Part shown: piece by piece, positions 9,301 to 17,514 of the stretch
How the letters are laid out: each line of letters starts with the position of its first letter
How positions within the stretch are numbered: the stretch's first letter is position 1
Assembly: GCA_023251875.1 (NCBI GenBank)
Contig: JAHEXY010000003.1
Location: 186,001-250,000, forward strand
DNA from: Bacteroidota bacterium
GTDB taxonomy: Bacteria; Bacteroidota; Bacteroidia; JAHEXY01
DNA: 64,000 bases
Direction of reading: 5' to 3'
The notes under the pieces: generated by a model
Told to the model about the DNA's origin: nothing
What the model saw: only the letters and a program-made list of their open reading frames with translations
The model's database searches: none
Made by a program: the position numbers and the translations under genes

Positions 9301-10043
9301 CTGCCGGCAATGCCAGTTATGAATCGGTAGCATTTGAAAGTTTTGAAAACGGGAATTTAGGAACTTATGCTTTAATGCTAGAAGACAAGTACAGCATTAA
9401 TACAGATATAAATGGAAACCAATATTTTGGAGAATGGAGCAGTTCAGAAGCTCATTCGGGTTCGCATTCCTATAAAATGAAATTAGTAAAAGACTTAGCA
9501 TTTCTTCAAGTCTACTACTCATCAGAAGTTGCACTGCCAAGCTTTTATCCTAGTGAATCGGTTTATGACTACGGTATGGATGTTAAACTTTGGATGAAAC
9601 GTGCTAATATGACCGATGAATTGGATGATATTCAATTAATCCTTAATAATACTTATAACGCTGCAAAAACATATTCTGTAAAATTCGAAAAAGTTGCACG
9701 TGTGGGTGAGTGGGAATTGTATGAAGCTAAATCCGGCACTTTTATTCGCCCTGATTGGCCAAGCAGTTATGCCATTACACCTACTCTTTACGTAAAAACT
9801 CAAACTTCAGGTGCCGAAATTTATATTGATGATGTTAGAGTTCAGCCCATCAATTCACAATCTACGGCTTATGTGTATGATGCCAGTACATTGAGATTAT
9901 TAGCTCAGTTTGATGATCAAAACTTTGGACTCTTTTACCAATACAATGATGAAGGCAAACTTATCAGAAAACAAATTGAAACTGAAAGAGGTGTAAAATC
10001 AGTAGCTGAAACACAATACAATATACCTAAAGTAGATAAATAA
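3387..10043 (+). CDS. RHS system component A: giant secreted SpvB/TcB-like N-terminal part
   Basis: This is a secreted protein of 2218 residues. I place the start at the ATG at 3387 (a second ATG is at 3399), because the signal peptide KKFTKALAVLTAISLLTQAI follows directly; the longer frame starts with TTG. The mature N-terminus has the motif series of Bacteroidota RHS first components and SpvB/TcB proteins: FSGGFSYNIPLLSVPGPNGS, INLSYQSG, VGFGWTLSPGAIVR. Later come a calcium-binding-like acidic repeat (DGIDNDEDGKTDESDEGTDN), a carbohydrate-binding-like module (VAFESFENGNLG) and a terminal YD-type strand (LFYQYNDEGKLIRKQ). The DUF6443 and RHS core regions are absent here and occur in the next two genes. 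By family analogy it builds part of an RHS shell around the toxin tip; this is inference. Confidence 0.75.
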   Translation: MKNYMKLKKKFTKALAVLTAISLLTQAIYLPQLYAMNGPSSPEFSNFQSVNSSGMVNEFSGGFSYNIPLLSVPGPNGSGYPINLSYQSGANPEEDASWVGFGWTLSPGAIVRNKQGYPDDVSAGNTTKYNKRNINWNVNLTSKSVLEAFSLDLDGEDGAASIVPTLSVSALINGYNGVSVVAGLEGSFSSGTGFNMDLGITTSGNHSFDVGFSPSEYYKSLGDDILRSANKTCTDYSSWRKPIADAVKYYDKAKNTRFGAQSLSQYASYLNSNHSFPSYVSSYQGYYASVNYDVEVAPAPIPVALGVKLGGSVGVTWAPETEEKTFYGYLHSAEATVGDNILMDYSTEKESTTSERDYYLGIPYSGADNFMVMGEGIGGTFRAYSKKAGHFRSNTANNSVISAGVGVDGMAGTAVGLGAEISGLGGQFVSTNEWYSNSNYRFSVGEDEAYYFQFMGDMGSSVDFGGDAAIAANLDGNDVTGYSPTIPSSVYEKANNSDERIKRSSYIGYHTIEETQQVDGKSKHFKRYNQREAIETLADRSSVSESQIAEFDIANASGENYVYGLPVYVKEEEQVSASIEPTTDFITYQNISNPDNKIGEYNPEKYAQSWLLTQITNPDFVDVDMNGPDEGDYGGWTIFNYEKYYGDGSSSNAWYNFRAPYTGLYNNPGRLSDSKDDMGSYNSGKKEMYYLESIETQTHLAVFTTSSSRTDGYEAWENNSEAANDASKKGSHGIKKLETITLYAKDDDNTDLSDNPVIETIHFEYDNSLMLGQANSDDGTTAHAKTGKTTLKRVWIEYADVKNAKISPYDFVYEYPSGSDYPAPYNTNGSDDCYSFYSSYSSTDQNPNYDALNSDRWGSYQADGAARYSRTIPWVDQTPETDLAGNSITFDPAAWQLKQIKLPTGGEIHVQYEQNEYSYVQDKRAMVMASISSIDAPTRIEGQEDNTYYLNTEEAGIDLSVEQERTDYINYLNKKFVTGENGQDPEKIYFKFFYSLTTGEVGDCGMEWIDGYVSVREVGYDNTAQKLYLKLGEDATNGNEKYDVPREVCKDFYNQTRAGKIDFTTTNCEVADITAPSEGTSDVESFFESVVAFFDVAAAAIGAEVCLAIDESNSYFRIPIQTKNAKKGGGIRVKRVLLYDKGLENNPSLNGQEYIYLNTDSTSSGVATNEPQTGGEENALVCFMEKRSDPSLLTRIMSGKDREEFEGPIGANMLPSPSVGYSRVIIRDINNGPSRPALVEKDFYTSKDYPLQVENTTLTKKILPIPALTYPISMSIYNIWAAQGYSFILNNMNGQVKAEKTLLPSDPTAINTNLQVLTSKEYIYYGLGEQVKTVDAWDWQNGGSFTSELSTPGKQSEVVMESSQVWDVSVDAKFEGDANFGILGIAIIPFPMIMPYVNYSQNMLSTHVINKITYYPAILKTVKSTQDGIEVSSTNECFDKYTGTPVVTSTKDVYNNLTLMNVSHDGTYYSYNFPASHFYDALKGKSQNEACYIESSTAFSMAKLAISSSGGTVADQFYLSLTGSGICDNIDKFTSGSLIAIYNNIDKTAPDIYNIGEITGGLIELLPTNDTYGFYYNNSTDSPENVNVEILRSGNTNQLSARVGSLTTYGGMATATVQEVPTDVIEARQSVVDVLNSQYKGSVNVITSAELASMSDAGIVNPENGECEPFTTVFDDYANSLGLSSVIQGSGSASNNGNGIIFSNSSEKFYGTKVVCELVPMHITNCHNEDNIYDQNIVICDTIPAHRNCETQQSTYNKDFLNISVGNASEATDGIDNDEDGKTDESDEGTDNCEMLLSYIDGYEFFLDAETAELMYGDKNNTCDAVQIKCLDFCPNYFPTVTLDKVVSASAIELSDDWNYSSVIKSVYTVSSSSNAYETGEKGKWRLLSSYTYNTDVKNISDADAYAYNTGIFNDFTLYNWQYHDANNGTKWVNTNTVDYYSPLGAPLEEKNLLDIHTTAKYGYDHSVPYLTAGNASYESVAFESFENGNLGTYALMLEDKYSINTDINGNQYFGEWSSSEAHSGSHSYKMKLVKDLAFLQVYYSSEVALPSFYPSESVYDYGMDVKLWMKRANMTDELDDIQLILNNTYNAAKTYSVKFEKVARVGEWELYEAKSGTFIRPDWPSSYAITPTLYVKTQTSGAEIYIDDVRVQPINSQSTAYVYDASTLRLLAQFDDQNFGLFYQYNDEGKLIRKQIETERGVKSVAETQYNIPKVDK

Positions 10044-10200
10044 TATTTAAGTAAAAACAACATAAAATATTGATAAACATTGTTTTGTAAATACAAATAG
10101 ATAAAATAAACAAAAATAAGTTTTAGAAAACAACAATTATTGATTTAACATAAACAGCATATAAATATACATTATCATTAACCCGATAAATAATTACAAA

Positions 10201-13200
10201 ATGAAAACAAAAACTATTCTAAATAATTCTCTTTTAACAAAAAAGATTAGAACTGTATCTGCATTAATGGCAGTTCTAAAAATTGCCATTTGTGTCCCTC
10301 TCTCCGAGAGGGATCCAGGGAGAGGAAACAAAAAAATACAATTTTTAGAACTGTCATTAAAATCATTGATCATTTTGGTTTTATGCCTAAGCACTAGCAA
10401 TATATTTGCTGCTAGTTCATTTAATGGTGCTACTGTAAAAAGTGCTCAAAGTATATGTTCCGGTAGTACTCCTACTCCCTTAACACTTAACATTGCTACT
10501 TGTTCAGGTGCTGCCGCCTATTCAATTAGTGCTTATGAATGGCAAGAATCTGACGATAACGGAGTAAGTGATGCTTGGGTTATTGCTTTGGGAGGTTCGG
10601 GGGCAACGACACTTAGTTATAGTCCTCCTGCTCTTACTAAAAAAATATATTACCGTTGTAAAATAACGGTTAGTAATGTTTGTGCAGGGTTAAGTTCACC
10701 TTATAATACTGCTTCTGTTTTAATAAACATAAATACCCCCCCTACAATTATAGTTCAGCCAAGCAATCAAACTACATGTGCAGGAAGTAGTGCTACTTTT
10801 AGAGTAACAGCAAGTGGTAGCGGTTTAAAATACCAATGGCAATATGCCACAAGCTCAACAGGCGTATTTGCTAATGTAACAAATACAGTTGGAATAACAG
10901 GAGCAACAACAGCCAGCCTTTCAATTACCGCTAGTACTGCGAATAATGGATATTATTATAAATGCATTGTAACAGGCACATGTGGTAAAGCTACATCAAC
11001 TGCTGCAATATTATCATTAAATACAGCAACAAGCATTACAATACATCCTTATACTCAAAATATTTGTTTAGGATCAAATGCCAGTTTTAGTGTCATAGCT
11101 GCTGGAGCCGGTACTTTAACTTACCAGTGGCAATATGCCTCAAGCTCAATAGGCGCATTCAATAATGTAACAAATGCAGCAGGAATATCGGGTGCAACAA
11201 CTGCTAACCTTTCAATTACCGCTAGTACTGCAAATAATGGATATTATTATAAATGCATTGTAACCGGTACATGCGGTACAGCAACATCAAATGCTGCCAG
11301 CCTTAATTTAAATACAGCTCCTTCTATTACTTCACAACCTAATAGTCAAATAACATGTTCGGGAAGTAATGCAACATTTTCGGTAACGGCAACAGGCACA
11401 AATTTAACTTACCAATGGCAAAAATGCGCAACATTAGTTGGCCTTTACACCAATATAAACAATGCTACCAGTTCTACTTATTCATTTACAACTATAAGTA
11501 CAGATAATGGTTATAATTACCGCTGTATAATAAGTGGTTCTTGTGGCTCTAGTTTAACATCAACTTCAGCTCTTCTTACTATTAATGAAGCACCAGCTAT
11601 TAGTACACAACCAATAAATCAAACTGCAATTGAAGGTGATATAGCTTCTTTTACTGTAGCCGCAACAGGTAATGGTTTAACTTATCAATGGCAAAAATCT
11701 ATTACATCTAACGGAACTTATGCAGACATAAGCGGAGCAACTAACCCAAATTATTCATTTACATCCTCTAATTATGACAATGGTTTTTATTACCGATGTA
11801 TTGTAAATGGTTCTTGTAGTCCTTTTGCTATTTCAAATTCAGCTAGTCTTACAATACTCCCACTATATAATGAATTAAATTATAGCTATACTGATTTTTT
11901 CTCTTCTCAAAATTTCACAAACTTTATGGTTAAAGATACGATCCTTCCTTGTGGCTCTCCATATATTTTAAAATCTGCTTTACTAAAAGTTCAATTAGAT
12001 GCTGGCGAAGAATATACTTTGGGTAGCCAAACTTTTTCAGCTTCTGTATATTTTACAACTAAAATTCTCGATGCTTCAAGAAATCAATTAGCAAGTGTAC
12101 TAGGAGAAAGCCTTAGCATCAGCCAAACAGCTCCCAAACAACTTTATATTTTTGATATCACCAGCTTTGCTTCTTCTAAATCGTATGCTGATATAAATTT
12201 AATAAGTTTTGCAGTAAACTCAAGCACAGTAAGTGCAATACTCAACGGAAAACTTAGATTTCATGTATGGATTGAAACAGAATACAATGTAGGAGTAAGC
12301 TCACATACTATTACAGGTATTACAAAGTTTTTAACGGCAATGAGTACAACTTCTGCCACAAACCCTGTTGAGTTTACTTGGTATTCAAGTTGCGATAACA
12401 TCCCTCAATATGAATTTCAATTGCTAAGATTATACAATTCAACTGAAGGTTTAGCAGAAACTGATGTACAAACAACTGTTGATTGGAGTAAAGCCATGAG
12501 CGTATTTGTTGATGGCTCAAAAACTTCTTTAAAATTACAAGTGAATGAGGGTACAGGTTTTTATACTTGGAGAATCAGGCCCATTGGAAACTATTACGAA
12601 GGGGCTGAAGCCAACAGCTTAAACTGGGGAGAATGGAGTAATTCTTTAGCAGATGGTGCTGGTATAAATTATACATCAGGCATCGCGCCTGATGCATATA
12701 CATTTTTCTTTAACCAACCTGAAGCCGATAAAAATTGGATTTACAACCGTGTATTTACTGAAGATACTCGCATTTCAGAAAACATGAGCTATGCCGATGG
12801 TTTAGGAAAAATATTCCAAACCCAACATAAAATGCAAAGTGACGATAAAACATTAATCTCTCAAACCGTTTATGATTTTTCAGGAAGAGGAGCTTTACAA
12901 TCAATAGCTGCTCCGGTTTCAAACAGTTCTATGGCCTACAAAACAAATTACCTAACTCATAACGGAAATTTATACGATGCCGATAATTTTGATACCGAAA
13001 CAAATGCTACAAACCCTGATGCAGTTGATGGAGGAGATTTAACAAATTATTATTCCGACTCAAATACTGATTTAACCATACCCAATGCAGAGAATTATCC
13101 TTTTAGTCAAAGTGTAATTGATCCGCTTAACAGGGTTAAAGAAAGTGGAAGTGCAGGTTCTATATTTAGAATTGGTGGATCGGCTGAAGGCAAAAGTCGT

Positions 13201-16200
13201 ACGTATAAAAATTATTATTCAAGTACTACCGATGAAGAATTGATTAAACTATTTGCCAACGAAGCGCCCAATGCCGATAAAGTGCATAAAATTATTTCTG
13301 TCGACCCTAATAATGTAACAAGAGTAACCTATCAAATGGCTGATGGTTCCGTATTAGCCAATTGCTTATCTGGCAAAAGTGATCTTACTGAACCTGTAGA
13401 TTACGAACCTTACACCGTAAGTGGAACTGTAAATGGCGATATGCAAATTGATGAATATACCATTGAGAAAAGCGAAGTGTTGCCTCCATTTCTTGAACCC
13501 GGATTTACAATAAATGTAAACTACTCTTTAACACCTTCGCAAATTGAAGCCGATTGTGGAAATTTTTGTATCAGCTGCGATTATAATGTAGAAGTATGGG
13601 TAAAAAATACTGAAACAGGAGAAAAAGTGGCAACATGGTCTTTGCAATACGGCCCATCTGCTTGTACAAGTTCACCTGCCACACTTGATTTAGGCAATCA
13701 AACAGTTTCAGGCCTTGAACCAGGTACCTATTCTGTTGGTAGAACTATTAGCGTTAATAATCAATCAGCTCAAAACTCGGGTAATACAAATCTTGATGAT
13801 CATTTAGAAAACATAGCTAGTGGTATAGAAACAAATATTGATGACAACTATGCCGATTTAAGAGCATTACTTGAAGCTAATGATTTAGATGGTTTTTATG
13901 AATTATTAGCTAAACCTATTGATCATGGAGGATACGGAATTGACGAGTTAGAACTAGTAGACGGCAATACCATTACCTTAAACAAAGGTTGCTGCCCTGT
14001 TACATTTACAGTTGAAAAATGCACATTACCCTGCGATGAAGGCACTCCTGATTTTGAAGCTTTATTAACCGACAAATGGGGAGATAAGTTTGGTAAGCAT
14101 ATGTACAATTATTTTTATAAAGATGCATCTACTTACGAACATTTATATGAAGTAAAATCAGATCCTATTGCAACACTTGAGTTTACAAATCTTGGAAATG
14201 GAGTAGTAGGTGCAGACATTTCTATAAAGGTTATACCAGATAATTCAAGTCTATTCCTTCCAAACATAGAATTAGTAAATGGAACTTATACATTTCAAGG
14301 ACTACATGCTTTAGCTGGCCAGTTAGCGACTGATATTAATAATTTAGGATTAAGCGCTTATACAGCTTCTGCAAATAATGGCATTTTAACTATTACTTCC
14401 CATATTAATAATCTTGGATATATTGGTCATATAGAAATTACTTCTAGTGTAGGTGCGTTTGACATTGCCAATACTATTCCAACTACTTCTCTTGGAAGCA
14501 ATCCAATGGAAACTGCAACTATAGATTTTTCTTCAACCGACTTTGCTATTGATGGTTATTTTAATATAATGATTGCTCACATGCTTCATGAAGTAAATCT
14601 AGACGGAACCCCTGTATATAATTGTAACGATTTATATAACGCATGGAATGCATTGGTACAAACTTATGATATTTCGCAATATGTTTATCATTCAACAGGA
14701 GGAGGCTATTATTCAATAAAAGATTACAATTTAATGGAGGCCTTTTTAAAATCAGTTGGCAAGATATATTCTGGTTTCTCAAATCACCCATATAGCTACT
14801 ACGATTATAATGATGCTTCAAATACGCATAAGTTTTATGGTTCAGGCTATACAGAATATGCTTACAAAGCATTTGAATTAGATACTATTGATCTAAATGA
14901 TAATTCAAGTTATGGCGCTACCAACTACGGTAATTATGAAAATTGCATCAGTTCAACAGATCCTTCTTCTTCAAACTATCCTCAAGCATTTGATATTGAT
15001 GGTTCATTTGCATGGGATGCAGATATATTAACTGAAGCTTCTGAAGACAAACTGTGGGAAAACTTTTACAATTGTATTTCAAGTGCAGATGAATTTGCCG
15101 TAGATGGATTAAGCTCACTTGATGCATTAGGTTTAAGTCTCGATTGCGACCAAGCAGATGCTGATTGTATTAATAGTTTGGTTGAAAACGCCAAAGACCT
15201 TTGCGAAAGCACTTGCCTATCACATTTAGACGCATTTAGATTTGAAGCCGAAGACGCATTAAAGAAAAACGGTTCTAGCTATACAGATTATGATATTGAT
15301 TGTATGGCTTATTCACTGGTTGAAGAATGTGAAAAAAATTGTCAGCTTACTGTTGATTTTGATGATGCTAATAGTAATGGAACTTATGACAATGGAGAAA
15401 CATTAAATAGAGTAGGTACAGATGAAGAAATTGCAAAAATGCAAAAAGCCATGACTTATGTAGTGCATGTTGCCTATGGTTCTGATTGTGGCACAAACTC
15501 TATATTTTACAGCACTTCGCACGATTTATATTTTTCAGATTACATTATTGATAAATGCAATAGTGATTTACAAAAATTAGTAAGCTCTGGAATTACCGTT
15601 ATTACGATATCTGAAATTGAAGCTTATTTTACCATTGCATATAACCAATTTACCGGTAGTACAGGAATACCATTTACGCTAGGAGATGGACCCTGTCAAT
15701 TTAATTTTAGTGTTAATGTCTCACACTTTCCAATTGATGAAAATTCAGAAATTAGTATTAACAGCAACAATCAAATATCATTTCATTATGTTGGAGGTCA
15801 TGTAAGCAATATGCTTGATTTAAGTGGAGGCTGTGATGCTTCAAAATCATGCACTTTCTGTTATAAATGGACACCAATTGTAATACCAACAGATGTTGTA
15901 GATACCATAAAAGTAATTACATGCGAAGAAGCTTCTGCCTCTGCTATTAGAGCATCATTTGATATTCAATTAGACTCATGTGAAAATGCTCAACTAAATT
16001 ATTTTGAAGATACATACAATGCTACATGCGCAACACCAGATAGTATTAATGATGAACTTAGCTATAGTTTTGATTTAAGTTACCATCATTTCACATTGTT
16101 TTATTATGATAGAACGGGTCGCTTAATTAAAACGGTTCCTCCAAAAGGAATTACATCAAATGCAAATTTTCCTTATAGCGATAGAGATCATGAAACAAAT

Positions 16201-17463
16201 TATGGTTTTGCTACCACCTATGATTACAATTCATTGGGGCAAATGGTTGCTAAAACTTCTGTTGATGCAGGTACAGTAAAATATATTTACAATTCATTGG
16301 GGCAATTGCGTTATTCTCAAAATGCTGTACAAGCTGCTGCTAATAAGTTTTCTTACATCAAATATGATTATTTAAGCAGGCCAATAGAGGCCGGACAAGG
16401 AAGCATTTGCAGCACTTGTGATATTAAATTAGCAAGTGAATTAACTGCTAAAGCAGATGATCAAACTTTACCGGTAAGCGGAGAAGAAATTATTGTTACC
16501 GTTTACAATGATGCCGATGCTTCAGCAATATATACCGATGCAAGAGGAGTTACTTATACACAAGAATACCTCGATAACCGCATCAGTTATACTTATAGTG
16601 ATGAAGATGGAAGTGCTGCAACTACTACCGATAGAATTTATACTTATTACAGCTACAGCCCACATGGCAATGTTGAATGGTTTATACAAAACATTCCAGG
16701 CTTAGGCAATATTCAAACTTGGTTTGATTACGATTTAGTAAGCCAAAACGTTACCGAAGTAAAATACCAAGAAGGCAAAGCTGATCAATATTTCTATCGT
16801 TATTCTTATGACGAAGACAATCGTTTGGTAAAAAGCGAAACCTCTAATAACGGACAATTATGGGATACCGATGCAACTTATGAATACTACGCATTTGGTC
16901 CTACTAAAAGAACAGTAATGGGTCAAGATAAAGTTCAAGGTCTTGATTACATCTACACATTACAAGGAAGGTTAAAAGCCATAAACCATCCCGAATTGGG
17001 TAACGGTTCTGATGCCGGCCAAGATGGAGTAGTAGGTTCAGCTAATGAAACCATCCCTGCCGATGCTTTTGGTGAATTATTAAATTATTACGATGGTGAT
17101 TTTAATAGAACGGGTAGTGTGTTTAATAATTTAAGTACTAGTAATACGCTATTAACGGAACTAAATAACACCCATGGTGAAGCTGCATTTACCACTTCAG
17201 GTAATTTTAAATCATACTATAATGGATTTATTGCAAACACCATAACAAATAATGCTGCAAGCGGCATTACAAACAAAGCCCAACAAGCCATGGCAAGTAT
17301 GTATTTGTATGATGATATGGGCCGTCTGGTACAAAGCACCATCGATTTTTACAGTGGTTCAGCTTGGGAAGGAAGTACAGGACCCAACAGCGATTATTTT
17401 GAACGATTTGGATATGATGATAATGGCAATATTAAAGAAGCAACCAGAAATACATACCATTAA
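10201..17463 (+). CDS. RHS system component B: Ig-like repeats, DUF6443-like region and YD repeats
   Basis: This 2420-residue secreted protein has a hydrophobic signal segment near residues 54-71 (SLIILVLCLSTSNIFAA). An irregular Ig-like region follows, then four Ig-like repeats from about residues 179, 276, 372 and 464, each with a YQWQ core and paired cysteines in most copies. Around residue 842 the motif NWIYNRVFTED...YADGLGKIFQTQ marks the DUF6443-type entry to the RHS part. YD repeats (YYDRTGRLIKTV, YIYNSLGQL) fill the C-terminal 450 residues. The frame stops after NGNIKEATRNTYH, in the middle of a YD array that continues in the next gene. The first 50 residues are partly encoded by an inserted palindromic element (10264-10360). 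Confidence 0.78.
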   Translation: MKTKTILNNSLLTKKIRTVSALMAVLKIAICVPLSERDPGRGNKKIQFLELSLKSLIILVLCLSTSNIFAASSFNGATVKSAQSICSGSTPTPLTLNIATCSGAAAYSISAYEWQESDDNGVSDAWVIALGGSGATTLSYSPPALTKKIYYRCKITVSNVCAGLSSPYNTASVLININTPPTIIVQPSNQTTCAGSSATFRVTASGSGLKYQWQYATSSTGVFANVTNTVGITGATTASLSITASTANNGYYYKCIVTGTCGKATSTAAILSLNTATSITIHPYTQNICLGSNASFSVIAAGAGTLTYQWQYASSSIGAFNNVTNAAGISGATTANLSITASTANNGYYYKCIVTGTCGTATSNAASLNLNTAPSITSQPNSQITCSGSNATFSVTATGTNLTYQWQKCATLVGLYTNINNATSSTYSFTTISTDNGYNYRCIISGSCGSSLTSTSALLTINEAPAISTQPINQTAIEGDIASFTVAATGNGLTYQWQKSITSNGTYADISGATNPNYSFTSSNYDNGFYYRCIVNGSCSPFAISNSASLTILPLYNELNYSYTDFFSSQNFTNFMVKDTILPCGSPYILKSALLKVQLDAGEEYTLGSQTFSASVYFTTKILDASRNQLASVLGESLSISQTAPKQLYIFDITSFASSKSYADINLISFAVNSSTVSAILNGKLRFHVWIETEYNVGVSSHTITGITKFLTAMSTTSATNPVEFTWYSSCDNIPQYEFQLLRLYNSTEGLAETDVQTTVDWSKAMSVFVDGSKTSLKLQVNEGTGFYTWRIRPIGNYYEGAEANSLNWGEWSNSLADGAGINYTSGIAPDAYTFFFNQPEADKNWIYNRVFTEDTRISENMSYADGLGKIFQTQHKMQSDDKTLISQTVYDFSGRGALQSIAAPVSNSSMAYKTNYLTHNGNLYDADNFDTETNATNPDAVDGGDLTNYYSDSNTDLTIPNAENYPFSQSVIDPLNRVKESGSAGSIFRIGGSAEGKSRTYKNYYSSTTDEELIKLFANEAPNADKVHKIISVDPNNVTRVTYQMADGSVLANCLSGKSDLTEPVDYEPYTVSGTVNGDMQIDEYTIEKSEVLPPFLEPGFTINVNYSLTPSQIEADCGNFCISCDYNVEVWVKNTETGEKVATWSLQYGPSACTSSPATLDLGNQTVSGLEPGTYSVGRTISVNNQSAQNSGNTNLDDHLENIASGIETNIDDNYADLRALLEANDLDGFYELLAKPIDHGGYGIDELELVDGNTITLNKGCCPVTFTVEKCTLPCDEGTPDFEALLTDKWGDKFGKHMYNYFYKDASTYEHLYEVKSDPIATLEFTNLGNGVVGADISIKVIPDNSSLFLPNIELVNGTYTFQGLHALAGQLATDINNLGLSAYTASANNGILTITSHINNLGYIGHIEITSSVGAFDIANTIPTTSLGSNPMETATIDFSSTDFAIDGYFNIMIAHMLHEVNLDGTPVYNCNDLYNAWNALVQTYDISQYVYHSTGGGYYSIKDYNLMEAFLKSVGKIYSGFSNHPYSYYDYNDASNTHKFYGSGYTEYAYKAFELDTIDLNDNSSYGATNYGNYENCISSTDPSSSNYPQAFDIDGSFAWDADILTEASEDKLWENFYNCISSADEFAVDGLSSLDALGLSLDCDQADADCINSLVENAKDLCESTCLSHLDAFRFEAEDALKKNGSSYTDYDIDCMAYSLVEECEKNCQLTVDFDDANSNGTYDNGETLNRVGTDEEIAKMQKAMTYVVHVAYGSDCGTNSIFYSTSHDLYFSDYIIDKCNSDLQKLVSSGITVITISEIEAYFTIAYNQFTGSTGIPFTLGDGPCQFNFSVNVSHFPIDENSEISINSNNQISFHYVGGHVSNMLDLSGGCDASKSCTFCYKWTPIVIPTDVVDTIKVITCEEASASAIRASFDIQLDSCENAQLNYFEDTYNATCATPDSINDELSYSFDLSYHHFTLFYYDRTGRLIKTVPPKGITSNANFPYSDRDHETNYGFATTYDYNSLGQMVAKTSVDAGTVKYIYNSLGQLRYSQNAVQAAANKFSYIKYDYLSRPIEAGQGSICSTCDIKLASELTAKADDQTLPVSGEEIIVTVYNDADASAIYTDARGVTYTQEYLDNRISYTYSDEDGSAATTTDRIYTYYSYSPHGNVEWFIQNIPGLGNIQTWFDYDLVSQNVTEVKYQEGKADQYFYRYSYDEDNRLVKSETSNNGQLWDTDATYEYYAFGPTKRTVMGQDKVQGLDYIYTLQGRLKAINHPELGNGSDAGQDGVVGSANETIPADAFGELLNYYDGDFNRTGSVFNNLSTSNTLLTELNNTHGEAAFTTSGNFKSYYNGFIANTITNNAASGITNKAQQAMASMYLYDDMGRLVQSTIDFYSGSAWEGSTGPNSDYFERFGYDDNGNIKEATRNTYH
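10264..10360. repeat. MITE-like palindromic element inside the signal-peptide region of RHS B
   Basis: Terminal inverted repeats of 21 bp (10264-10284 and 10340-10360) match at 20 of 21 positions when one is reverse-complemented. They flank a GC-rich hairpin, CCCTCT/AGAGGG, at 10296-10301 and 10307-10312, inside a larger CCTCTC/GAGAGG pairing. The element is read in frame and encodes residues such as CVPLSERDPGRG. Its base composition contrasts with the AT-rich surroundings. This is direct observation; insertion as the origin is inference. Confidence 0.7.
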
Positions 17464-17514
17464 TCAATTTGATAATTTGAAAATATTAAAATAAAAACGA
17501 AACTTTTAACCATT

